From NCBI GenBank assembly GCA_963402885.1, contig OY727100.1, forward strand, positions 12,679,395 to 12,743,394: 64,000 nucleotides of DNA. The letters run 5' to 3'. The translations under genes were made by a program, and so were the position numbers. How positions within the stretch are numbered: the first letter of the stretch is position 1; each line of letters begins with the position of its first letter. The DNA is from Antedon bifida. Lineage: Eukaryota > Echinodermata > Crinoidea > Comatulida > Antedonidae. The notes beneath the pieces are model-generated. The model worked only from the letters and a program-made list of their open reading frames with translations, was not told the DNA's origin and searched no databases. Below, in pieces: positions 13,801-25,574 of the stretch.

Positions 13801-15290
13801 CTGTACTAGTACTGTCATGTTGGCTCTAATTAAGCTTGTTGTTAATTAATCCTGGAACAAGGCTGGTATTAATTAAAATTTGTTTACTCCAAATTTTGTT
13901 TTTAATTTCTTCAAAATGGATTGCTTTCAAAAGTTAATGCCAAATGGAATATTGACTGGTTTATATTTCTGTAAGTAGGTAAAGTGGTATTTGATTACTG
14001 TTGAAGACAGCATAGTGAAGAGTGACCTTAGCCTTTTCATGAACCCTGAAATATGGAACCAGTAGCCTAGGGGTAAAATACAGGCTTAAACAAATTCCAC
14101 AATTTTTGCATTTAAAATCACAATAAAGAAAATGAGAGTCAATATTGGCTCGGAAACTGTGTGGTATTGAATGAAAAGATTTTTCCAAAAATGAGGACCA
14201 ATCGGGTGTTGCAAAGACAAAAGGGAGCTTTTAATTGTTGACCTACAGACATTGTATTGCCGGTCGTTGTCTGGACAAAACTGTGTGGAGAAACAGCAAC
14301 GTTAATACGATTGAATGCTATAAGTACAGACAGCTCTCGTTTTAATATCCTCAAAAGCATGGTTTCCACAAAAACCATAGAGATTTAGAACGTATGCCAG
14401 CAAGTATGTGACCAAACACAAATGACAGAAGAGTTGTTGCGCCCTAGTGGGAACAAAGCTTTAGTTAAAGAGTAGAAGCTAGATTGCAATTAAAACACAC
14501 ATACATTTCATTCTACTCTGTATTATAAAAAATAAAATCAGAGAACTTTGCTCTTTATCAATCTTAAATCACTAACTCTACATCCTGAATAATAACTTCT
14601 GATCTCTTATGGATCATATTTTTTTTTTGTAAAATAAAATTCCCAAAATGAGCACAGTATATCTTTCCATTTTGCATTTCCAAAACAGCTGCACACAGCC
14701 GAATATACAAATAATTTCCATTACAATTTTTACAAGATTGTTGCCTGCATGCTATCAAGGGAAATAAACCTTTTTTTCCAATTCTACAGAATCTACAGAA
14801 AATACAATCCTGAGTAAAACTTAATTCCATGTCATCATCAATTCTTTTATTTTAGCATTCTAAAGCACATTGTATTTGTATTACAGTAAACATACTTTAT
14901 GTTTAAAAAAAAGGTTTTTGAAATTTGATCGACACAACCTTGGTGTAATATCATATCTAAATTATTCAAAAAGCATCTAATGTTAACTTTTGAGGCATAC
15001 TAGTATATCAGATACCTGTATTGACATGCTGAATGTAGACAGTGTTGAACAACAGTTGACGTGACGAGTATGAAAATCTGATGAAGTTTGACTATCAATT
15101 TCAAGCTACAGTATGCTTATAGCTTAGAAAGCTTTGGCAAAGACATTTAAGCCTGCAATGTGAAGTCTATGATATGGTTTTCTTGGTCAAGCTGAGAGGG
15201 CTACTGTACACTTGACCAACTGTGCTACAGTATAGATGAAATGTAATTTACAGGGTTTCCTTATTAAAACACACGTTTGTTTCACCTTTA

Positions 15291-15606
15291 AGGGCATGCG
15301 GCGCAGTGTGTTGGACATTTGATTACTGATCGTGAGATCGAGGTTCGTATCCAACTCTCGCCGCATTGCTTGTATCCTTTAGGCAAGATACTTTACTTAC
15401 GTTTGCCTCTCTCCACCCAGGTGTATAAAATGGTAACTCGGTTAGATCAAGACACAACTTTGCGCTGATTACTAGCTGCATTATGGGAGTATGTTTCCAT
15501 ACGTGTTTGATCCAAAATGACGGGGGTAATAATGTTCAGCGCTTAGAGGTTTCACAACATTAGGCACTATATAAATCCAGGATTTATTATTATTATTATT
15601 ATTAAT
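15291..15606 (+). mobile_element. tRNA-derived SINE
   Basis: The head is tRNA-like: an A-box-like GCGCAGTGTGTTGGAC at 15301 and a B-box GGTTCGTATCC about 30 bases later, the internal Pol III promoter of tRNA-derived SINEs. An unrelated body follows. The tail block AGGCACTATATAAATCC ends in a (TTA)n repeat, the kind of 3' end that a partner LINE would recognise. Its length of about 315 bp suits a full-length SINE. Clear target-site duplications were not seen. Confidence 0.8.
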
Positions 15607-16916
15607 AACAGCTTGTACAATTTTACTTTTCAGTTGTTTTCCCCCTCAACATAAGCGTAATAACAGTACTGATCTACAACAGGGTTTTGTTATGGACCTA
15701 TCCAAAAAGGTAGACATTAACCAAAATACAGTAGCTGCATACACAGTAAATCCTGCTAAAATAGAAACACTCGCTTTATTTGCGAGACACGCATACAATC
15801 CGTGACTATGCTAACTTCCTGGCTAGGCAAGATCAACATCATATGGAGAGCAGACTAATCGTAAATTATTTAAGTCGGGCCCTTTGTTTTACACCTATGT
15901 TCACACTCCTCATTATGTCACTACAGACTTTATTATGTTTGCTGTTAACGAAGCATGATATTATGAGGCAGCTGAGAGTGTGAACGCACCGCATCACTAG
16001 ATATTCATCGATTGTTTTCTGCAAAATGTTTTTATTGATTACGTCAAGCTGAAATCACATTCTACTTGTTTGTTAATCTACAATTTCACTGAAAATGACT
16101 TTTAAAGTTATGCTGTAAGAATTATTTTGATTGAATTCTGTCATTTTAGCAAATTTCATCTCAAGATTGTACAGTAATTACATTAAAACCATAATGTACT
16201 GTACAATATAATGTTTAATTTCATGTTATTTTTAATTTAGTTATTCCTTTTCTAAATTATTTGTAATTCAAAGCTTTGTATTAAATGTATGGAATAATGC
16301 AACATTATTATTACTGTACACTACAGTATGTATAATCCATTTATATACAATCCCTTTATACCTGTGCTCTTAGCCAGAAATAAAAAGATAAAAAGATTAT
16401 TAATATTAAGCTGTTACTACTACTATACTACAGGCAGTTATACATCATCTATGATATTAAATTCATAATATCCAGACTTTAATTACATACAAATAGATCA
16501 AGTTTACTGCTAATGCGACACAGATATGTTACGAAAAGATAATTATAGAGCAATATACTCAATGTACTTTAGTATGTTGCTCAATCGACGCATGTACTGT
16601 AATATAAAACATAATGAAAGTAATGAGTGACTTAAATTGATTGGCTGATAGCCTGAATTAAACCTATGGTTCTACAATTTAACAGCCAGGGGCAAAGCAT
16701 TTAATTGAGACTTTTCAGGTGATTACCTTCCAATAGGTAAATACAGTACTGTAGATGAGATAATTCTTGAAATGGATTTAACATTAACATGGTAATGACA
16801 TTAAATATTTAATAGATTGTTAAAGAGTGTAGGTGTACAGTATCGAGCCAATATCATCTGCACCTGAACACAATGTGTAAAGCCAAAGAGTTTAGCCATC
16901 ATAAGTAAAAACCTCT

Positions 16917-17078
16917 AAATCTCTGTCTAATACACTATCAAGCTTTGTGATATGCCCATATATATTATGGACATGATGATGTCATATCATTACCATATTT
17001 AAGCATATTACTACCATATTTGGACACATCACACTTTTTTTGTCATTGAACTAGTTTGATAGTGTAGATAGAGCTTAA
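16917..17078. repeat. Miniature inverted-repeat element, longer copy
   Basis: About 160 bp bounded by CTCTGTCTAATACACTATCA on the left and the inverted TGATAGTGTAGATAGAGCTT (offset by a few mismatches) on the right. It has no coding capacity and is a family member of 8577-8628. It appears to be a non-autonomous DNA transposon of undetermined superfamily. Confidence 0.65.
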
Positions 17079-17366
17079 TAACCACAACCATCATTTTTGT
17101 TTTTATGTGTAAACCACACTCAACTTCATCTATGCACTTTATATTGGTGTTTTTTGCTGATAATTCCCAGGGTTGTCAAAGTTAAAACAGTAGTACTGTT
17201 TTTACTTGTTGCACAAAATACATGAACATAGTTTAGAACTTTTCTTTTAAAATATTTACACCGTATGTGTTCATGGTGTTCAAACGAAACGAGAGGTCAG
17301 TCCACTAATATTTTCCTGGTTCAGACCTATGGAGTTGTACACTGCGTAAGATATGAAAGTAACTCA

Positions 17367-17494
17367 TAGTGGCGTAACGACTATGAGCGCTCATTAGCTA
17401 AACGTAGGGGCATCAGTGATTGAGCAACCCCATTGCAACTACCCAGCGTTAGAGGGCTAAAACAGGGCCTTTGCCCCATGTGCAATGCCACTGA
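17367..17494. mobile_element. Possible hAT-type MITE
   Basis: About 128 bp that is markedly less AT-rich than its surroundings. It begins TAGTGGCGTAAC and ends ATGCCACTGA, imperfect inverted termini resembling the AGTGGCG start of many hAT elements. The flanks TAACTCA and TAACTCT look like a slightly diverged target duplication. There is no coding capacity. The superfamily is a guess from the termini. Confidence 0.4.
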
Positions 17495-18786
17495 TAACTC
17501 TGTACAGTGTATGTCTGAAATAGGTTACAGTGTACAGTAGTTCAGTAGCCCTCACTCGTTACATTAGATCTGTCTCCTACACACACTTTACTACTATTAC
17601 AGCCTACTGTCTACTTGACATCTACCCCCATAATTGGTTTTCATGATGTTCTCGATTATCTGCATTACTGTATTCAATTACTTTAAAATCTTAAGTACAA
17701 AAGAAGGAGTATAAAAGGAACTACATTTACATATTATTACCAACAGATTGCCCACTAATCGGAAATTATACAAACCAATGAGAGCAGACTCATTTCCTAG
17801 TAAGCCTATGGCAACAATCCATGGATTTAAATCCTAAATTATTATTTCTGTGAGTTTTATTTGTTGTGTATCAAGTAAACATGTACTTAAACATATCTTC
17901 TTTAGAATACAGAAGATCTAGGCACATAAACTGGCGCTACTGCAGTTTCGCACCTAAAACAGTTCACAGTCACTTACCATCACCGCCACGCAATGGTTGA
18001 ATGTTTTTAAATAGGGTAAACTCGAGAGAGTGTGGTGCGAAAGTGTATTAGAACCCATAAACATACAACCTATGTTGCAGAGTGTTAAAATCTGGTGATA
18101 AAAGTTAGTTTATACTAAAATCCTACATCCAAATTTTGAGAGACTGACAAGTAACATAAAATACATTTTCCTGGGCCTTTTATAAATGCTCTATGGTATA
18201 TTCTTGTAAACAATGCAATATCTGTTATTCTTGGGGAAAATGCAGTTGACAAACAAATTTGGTGTAAATACAACTGACAAATATGGGTATGGATTTTCAT
18301 CATTATTCGATCATATAAGAACAAACCTTACAAAACATTTGCTATGGTGATTTAAGCATGTGTTTAAACACTTTGAGATCTCATTCAACGTGACTATTAA
18401 CAAGTATGCTTATGGATTTATCAAGCCTATATTCACTTGTTACATTTCGCTTTAGAGTATCCAAAGAATGAGGCACTTAACATTGATTGAATGTGATTGA
18501 AGGACCGCAAATTTGACTGCACTAAAGAATGCATAGAAATTGTCACTAGTCAATGTCAATATAAACTGTATATCAAGTTATTACTGAATGTGTATCAACT
18601 GTATATTCCCACAACTGTCAGTAATGCCAATCAATACAGAATTTAAGAATAAAGTCTTTGATTTGAATTGGTTTAAAAGTGGGTACTCTTTACCCACTTT
18701 ATTCAAAAGAATTGTTTTGAAGGTGATAATAGCTTCAATATAGATACTCACATCTACGATGGATACCTGGATACCTTGTTGGTCTT

Positions 18787-18861
18787 ATAAGAATGGACAA
18801 AAAGGAGGTGCATAAGAATGGACAAAAAGGAGGTGCATAAGAATGGACAAAAAGGAGGTGC
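18787..18861. repeat. 25-bp tandem repeat, three exact copies
   Basis: Three head-to-tail copies of a 25-bp unit containing GAATGGACAAAAAGGAGG (18787-18811, 18812-18836, 18837-18861), identical by eye. It is a minisatellite, probably polymorphic in copy number. It is not a CRISPR array, because there are no spacers. Confidence 0.95.
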
Positions 18862-19345
18862 TGTAAATGTAGCTCACAATATAAATGAATAAGCTTTGTT
18901 GGCACAATAAAGAATTACTTTTAAACTATTCCCTGCTGATTTTGTGACAATCAAATCAAAGGTTATCAGTAGTTTACTGGTGGGTTCTGTTGTCATTTGA
19001 TTGGCTATGTTGTTCTAAACCTCAGCAACTTATAGTGTGTCAACAACATTTGTACAATGTGCATGACTGCAGTTACTATAAGCTTCTAAAACTGGTCTAA
19101 CCTAAACTGTACAGTACACTGACACACTATCACAGTTTGCAAAACTCTGTTTAAAGTTACAGACTTTTACTGTAAGACTTATTTATAGGTCCATTTGGTA
19201 TATGATTTAATTTTTTAAGGTATAGAAAACATTTTTTTTAATGAGTTTACAAAAATAAAAGTTCATTTTTTATACTTATAGGCTGAAATTATTCAATAAA
19301 ACAAGAGGAAAATTAAAACATTTGTTTTGTTGATTTTAACAAGTT

Positions 19346-19980
19346 TTAAAGACCCCTTCCCTGCAATTTTGGAAGTTTTTTGGAAAATAATACATATATA
19401 TCACTTTAAAAACATTAAACCATGTCATTCCTTGTCTTAAATGTACGTTTTATGGTAAATTATGATAAAAAGTGAGAAACAATGCACTACCTAAGTAGCT
19501 CGCGGCGATCGACCTCTCGTGGACGGTCTTAGGCCTAGCCTAGCTAGGCTTAGTTTTGTAGGCCTAGCTGGTAAACATCGGTAATGTACGAACATCATAC
19601 GCTAGCTATATACCTAGCCTGACGTTGTATAGTTGCTGCATTAATTGTCTTTCTATTTTTGCCAGACTCCGTTGATACAAATTGGGGAAAACCCGGTATT
19701 TTCGCTGAAAAGTTAGGAGTCTTCCATTTGTTTTGGCCGGCACGATCGATTGAAAAGTGGGCGAATTACAGGTGAAAAACAAAAATATCAATCCGCGCGC
19801 AATGCATTTTGGGATTTATAGCGGGCCGCTATAATTATTAGAATCGACTTATTTTTCACATTTTTAACCGTTTAAAGACGAAAAAAGTTATCGCAATAGG
19901 ACCATATAGTATTATGTTTACATTAGATATAGTTTGTGATCTTAAATTAGATCTAAAAAACGTAGGGAAGGGGGCTTTAA
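19346..19980 (+). mobile_element. TTAA-flanked MITE family A, fullest copy
   Basis: About 635 bp running from TTAAAGACCCCTTCCCT to the inverted AGGGAAGGGGGCTTTAA. TTAA at both edges suggests insertion at TTAA targets, as for piggyBac-type elements. The middle carries AGGCCTAGC palindromes and a GC-rich AGCGGGCCGC segment near the right. It keeps a right-hand segment of about 125 bp that the copy at 21096-21599 lacks. There is no transposase, so it is non-autonomous. Confidence 0.85.
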
Positions 19981-20710
19981 GCTATAGTAATAATACTAAC
20001 AGCACTTAGGCCTATACGGTTGTTGGTGTTAAATTGATTAGAATACAGATATAAGGAAAAATATGAAAGGTAAAGAGATTATGAAGCAGCTTTTCCAGAA
20101 TATCCAATATTAAATATTGTAAAAATTTCACAGGTAAAAATTTACTGAAAAGCCATGTTGATTCGTTTTAACCAATCTGACTGCGCAATTCTTTCACATG
20201 GATATCATTAACAAGAGTCATTTACCCGACCATTTACGCATCATCAATGCAGCAAACAAACGTAAGAGACAAGATTAAAAGATCAAAGTATACTCAAGAT
20301 CAGATACCATTGATAATTCATGCTGACTAAAGATGTATATAAAGATAACACTGATGTATTTTTAAGGCCAGACTAACCATCTAGTAGTTGAATATTAACT
20401 CCTGAGGGGATCCATTGTAAGTCTATACCATCTGTCAGAAAAATATTTTTTTTTTATCAATTGGTCACCAATGATACAGTATTTAATAGTTGTTGAAGGC
20501 TTGAAATCGCGTTTACATTCTAAAAGCTTATTAACTCAAGTCAAATCATTTTGATGATTACTGTAACAACTTTAGGAATGTATAAAGAAATATTAGTTAC
20601 ATCTGTTTTGTTTGGTGCTAGAAGCATGACAGAACATAGTGTAAACATGTTTTTATTCAAGTGTACTGTAGAGACTGTGGATTCAAACCAACAAACAAAA
20701 TACCGTATAA

Positions 20711-20894
20711 CAAATTATTAGAATGTATTGTTTGAAGGTTTGCATGGCGAAATCAAATGTTGATATAAAGTTTGCGGTACACCACGTATATTAGTTCTGA
20801 AAAATAACTGTTGAGTTTCTCTACGTTTCGATCAATATGCTTTGATCGTCCTCAGGAGTGAGAATACCGCAAACTTTATATCAAATTATTAGAA
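20711..20894 (-). mobile_element. Inverted-repeat retroposon fragment, Penelope/ribozyme-like core
   Basis: Perfect 20-bp inverted repeats (TTGATATAAAGTTTGCGGTA at 20760-20779, its complement at 20865-20884) enclose about 85 bp. On the minus strand the middle reads CCTGAGGACGATC, a loop, then GATCGAAACGTAG: a short stem between a CTGANGA-like block and a GAAAC block. This resembles the hammerhead-like motifs known from Penelope-like retroelements. The whole lies between direct copies of CAAATTATTAGAA (20711-20723 and 20882-20894), a plausible target duplication that overlaps the right arm by a few bases. The family call is inferred from the motif only. Confidence 0.5.
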
Positions 20895-21095
20895 CTAACA
20901 AGCCGATAATACAGTACAGTTATCCAAATAGAGATTAATAAATGTTTTATTTTTGCTTTGAAGAAAACAAATAAATATCTGTAAATTCGGACCAATAAAC
21001 AATCTAAAATGAAATACTTCCTCTCTGTATTATGACCCTTTTGGGTCTATTTGTTACTTGTATTAGGTCTGTTTATTCAGCAGTACTTAATTCAT

Positions 21096-21599
21096 TTAAA
21101 GACACCTTCCCTACGTTTTTTTAAATTCTAATAATTATAGCGGCCCGCTATAAATCCCAAAATGCATTGCGCGCAGATTGATATTTTTGTTTTTCTTCTG
21201 TAATTCACCCACTTTTCGATCGATCGTGAGGCCAAAACAAATGGAAGACTGAATTTTCCCCAATTTGTATCAACGGAGTCTGGCAAAAATAGAAAGACAA
21301 TTAATGCAGCAACTTTACAACGTCAGGCTAGGTATATAGCTAGCGTACGGTGTTCGTACGTTACCGATGTTTACCAGCTAGGCCTACAAAACTAAGCCTA
21401 GCCAGGATAGGCCTAAAGATCGTCCACGAGAGGTCAATCGCCGCGAGCTACTTAGGTAGTGCATTGTTTCTCACTTTTTATCATAATTTACCATAAAACG
21501 TACATTTAAGACAAGGAATGACCTGGTTTAATGTTTTTAAAGCAATATATATGTACTATTTTTACAAAACGTCACAAATTGTAAGGAAGGTGTCTTTAA
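21096..21599 (-). mobile_element. TTAA-flanked MITE family A, deletion derivative
   Basis: About 504 bp from TTAAAGACACCTTCCCTACG to the inverted GTAAGGAAGGTGTCTTTAA, with TTAA at each edge. It is inverted relative to the 19346 copy, carries the same AGCGGCCCGC and AGGCCTA landmarks, and lacks the segment of about 125 bp next to its left end. Terminal repeats are well kept, suggesting it moved as this shorter form. Confidence 0.85.
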
Positions 21600-24500
21600 G
21601 CACTTATATATACACAACTACACATGGAATTCCCTTCTCACAAATAAAGAGTTGGTATTGGTACAAGTACTGTGCAGTATAAAGGCAAGACAATTAATAA
21701 TTTCTTTTAGATGAAACATCATTACCATTCATTTCAGCAGGGAGTAGCATGCTCCCTGCATGTTTGACAGCTAAAATTAAATTAATGAACTACTTTTTTT
21801 ATACAGTATCTATCTTTGACATTAATATAGTGCATCTCCATAAAAAAAAATCCTGGATCAGAGTTGGGTTAATATATTATTTGATGTAAAATTTCTTCCT
21901 GGAATCATTCTGACAAGAACTACTCTAAACAGATAAAGTATATACAGTATTATTTAAATATAAACTAAAGCTACTACAGAACGTAACAAATGCATTGGTC
22001 GCATTGGTGAATAAATGATTAACAATACCATTCCAACTTCACCTTAGGCTAAAATATATAGCTTAAAAAATAACAATTGGTACTTTGAGAATTTAAGTAA
22101 ATATGTAACTGAACATAAAGACCAAGTTAAATAAAATACTGAATACTTTACATCAAAAGAGACTGAGTGAAGAATTTTGTTTAAAAAAGCCTACGGTAGT
22201 ATAATTGTTATTTTCTTTCTTTTCTTAGGATGTTTATTTATGTAGAACAATTTAGTACTTGGACTTTCTGGGGACATTTGTCTTGGATTAAAACTCTGTG
22301 TACAAAAAATATAATTATAGGCGTTAAATCAAGTTTTGGTATCAAATTATTAAAACAAATACAGTACAACCAAGTAAAAAACTTTAAACAAGGCATCAAT
22401 ATAAGTGTTTTACTCTAGGCAATTTATTTTATCAAAACATTATGAAAGTACAGTAGATAAAATGCAGGCATTTGACAAAGACTAATAATCGAAAGAGTAT
22501 TTAGTTTGGTTTTGATACTAAATTACGGTACACATACACCTGCAAATCGACTGTGAAAATCTACCGTGTAAGAAATTAACAAGGCAAGAAAAACTCTAAA
22601 TTCAGACAAGAAATGCTTACAAAAGTATTGAATACTGTAGTGTATCAATAAGTAATGACTGCATTGTACACTAGAAAGCTTCATGTGTATCATTCTCATT
22701 TCTGGAGTTTACTAAAAATGTATGTAACTAAACTTCTCTATAATACCTGCACTGCAGAATTTATTAATGATCAAATGACGGGTGTACAGTATTTGATTTC
22801 TTGGGAGTATGCATCATACAATTACTTTCATATGCGAGGTTGATTCACCACTATACTTTATTGAATCAGTTTCTATGCTTTTAACACACATTTGCATATA
22901 GCATGCACTAGTCTGTGTTCCATACAGAGTTTTGACTTAATATTAGTAAAAAGATAAATATTTTGGCACATATGGCGTTTCATATGTATACTTGAACTTT
23001 AGGACAAAAATCGAAATGCGACTGGTGGACTAACATGAAAAAAGGACAATAATACAGACTTGGGGCAAATCTAAGCAAGCATCTACAGTATTCTACTGCC
23101 AGTACTAAATGTATGTTTCTAGTTCAAGATTATTCGGTTCCCATAAGGATCCAATTAGCACATTTGAGGTTCAAGAGGAGGTCATGCGGAGACAGTTAAC
23201 ATTTGCTTTTTTACAAGAAGTGCTTTTGGCGGTACTTTTCATGTGTGAAAATAATACACAATACACATTAGATCATTAATCCAACAACTGCCTGAGTTGT
23301 GTACAGTACCCTACTGTAGTACGTCACTCTGGGTAAAAATAATTTTAAATTCGACATGTATTATTCACTCACAATTTTAGAATATTTACCAGTGCAGTAC
23401 TGTTAACATCATTTACTGTTAACTTCATATTTCTCAAATAAAAGTGTAAACCAATGGGCATCGCTCAGGCGGTCAAATGTTCACAATTCTACAGTATAGT
23501 TTTAAAGGCCAACGCCGGTCAATACCATTATTTTGTGTTGCAGCTTTAAGTTTACGGGTGATATACATAACCAATTAAAATGACGCTTTGACGATTATTT
23601 TTAGGCTGCCATTTAACCAATTTTTTAAAATGCATACTGTTTTGGGGGTAAATTTAACTCAGAGATTATTAATCGCTTACTTTTTCGCAGCAGAATTAAA
23701 TGAATTTGCAATAAAAATAACAACTGCACCGAGTCTGTTAACTGATTTTACAGTAGTGCAAATGCTTCAACAGTATTAACAGAAACAAAGAAGACTATAC
23801 TTTAAAAATGTATTCTGACAACCAACCAGTGCTTGTTGACAAAGTATTTTTATTATTGGTCACAACACAATACATTGTCACTTTATTCCAAACCTATTGG
23901 AGTCACCTTTCTAAAAACGGTGGAATTTCAGATATGTGAAAAGTCTACAATTTGCAATATTGTATTCCACAGTTAATACCTTTAGAATAATAGTTGCTCA
24001 ACAACTATAATACACTATTTATACTTGGTGTATTGTTACTGTGAAATTAACAGCGTCCTAGGCAAATTAAAATATTTTTAACACTTAGAAGCATAATTGC
24101 TTAAGTTCGTCTGAACGACTACGCCGATATTAATTACCCAATCAAACAATAAACGTCTCTGTTTTTCAAATAGATTTTAGGTTTGTTGAAAAATCAAATA
24201 ATCAATAAAATCTCCATTTACTGTTAGTAAGGCTCTGAAGAAACAAAGACTGAGTACAGTATGGTGCCAAGTATTTAAAAGATAAAAAATTGTACATATG
24301 TCAGTATGAATGAACATGGATGTAATTGCGCTGGTGGTGATCATTATACAAAAGAGTAGACCGACTTCTATTGGCACTGGGTAGGCCTACCGTTTTATTT
24401 CTTTCCCCACACATCCTATTATACATAAAGTATTGTACAGTGTCTACAATACAGTACAGACTACAGTATGGAATAGAAAGGTTTTTTTCAAAGATGTCTA

Positions 24501-25497
24501 TAGCCATACAGTAATATAAAGGCTCTAGAAAAGATACAGTGTGTCGATTAAATAAATTATGACAGAGCAACTCTAATGTCATGTATAATTGATCAAACAA
24601 TCTTTATAGGACACATTTTACGTCCATTGGGCAACCATTTTAACAGGGATTGATTTTTACTATACTTCAGTACTGCATGTACGCAATGTACCTCAGTACC
24701 ATCATCTGATCTCATTTGAGTCCAAAGTTCATTGGTATATAAATTTACTTTAAACATCTTTACAAAAGAATTGGTATCTAATCATATGAACAGTCTTATC
24801 TGTATGACTACACATCAACCTGTTGACTTTCAACATGTTCTTTCCGTTTCTCTAAAGTCAAAAGCCTCGACAGACTTTCAACCTACTGTAGCTTGTAGGC
24901 CTACAGTACACTGTACCATCCTGATGTGCTTTATAAATGCTAATCACGACGATCCCCTAGTGAAAATCTTGGCTGCAGGCTTCCATCAATGAGTAGACAT
25001 ATCTTACAGTATATATTACCAAACAATACCACATTTTGTGGTACTGTAGTTTCTTTAAAAAAAAGAAATGTAGCTATACATTTCTTATGTACTGTTACAA
25101 TAGTACGGATACTGTATAATAATTGTACTTTCTTTTGAGGCTGTTGAGCATTAAATTTAAAGGAAATCCTTAATCCTGGTGCACTGCCCATATAATATAC
25201 CAACAAACTTTTGTAGTACTGTATTATAAATGCTATACTTATGATCTATAGTAATTTAGTATTACACATGAATTTGAAACAGAAGTTTTCACACTGTTTC
25301 CCAAGAACCCACAGAGTTAAGGTCAAATAACAAGCTTATGAGTGCCTTGATTGAGTTGATAATTAGGTTATTAGCAGGCTATGCTGAGTGGTAACATATT
25401 TGTGGCAGTTTCTATTAGCTGCTATTAGCTATAAAGTCAACTAAAACAATGAAGTAAGTACAGTTTATTAATGATGTTTTAGAACATCAAACATTCT

Positions 25498-25574
25498 TCT
25501 TAGTCTGAAGCGATAAGAAATGTATTGTACTGTAACTTACAGTACAATACATTTCTTATCTTACAGTCTAAGAT
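25498..25574. repeat. Near-perfect long palindrome
   Basis: Arms of 24 bp match exactly (25512-25535 against 25537-25560) with a single base between them, and the pairing extends imperfectly to about 25498 and 25574. The arm contains AAATGTATTGTACTGTAA, so it overlaps the TACTGTA-word theme of the region. It is probably a tiny palindromic repeat. A hairpin RNA is possible, but the loop would be unusually small. Confidence 0.85.

Noticed and set aside
13961-14830. Minus-strand frames with CKNC-type cysteine pairs, possible zinc-binding exons
   Set aside because: Spacing does not fit a known finger, frames lack convincing splice sites and the similarity between them is limited to a few residues.
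18787-18861. Possible CRISPR-like repeat
   Set aside because: Copies are directly adjacent with no spacers, and the DNA is animal nuclear sequence.
25498-25574. microRNA precursor
   Set aside because: Arms are perfectly paired up to a one-base centre, which leaves no normal loop, and there is no sign of a mature-arm bias without expression data.
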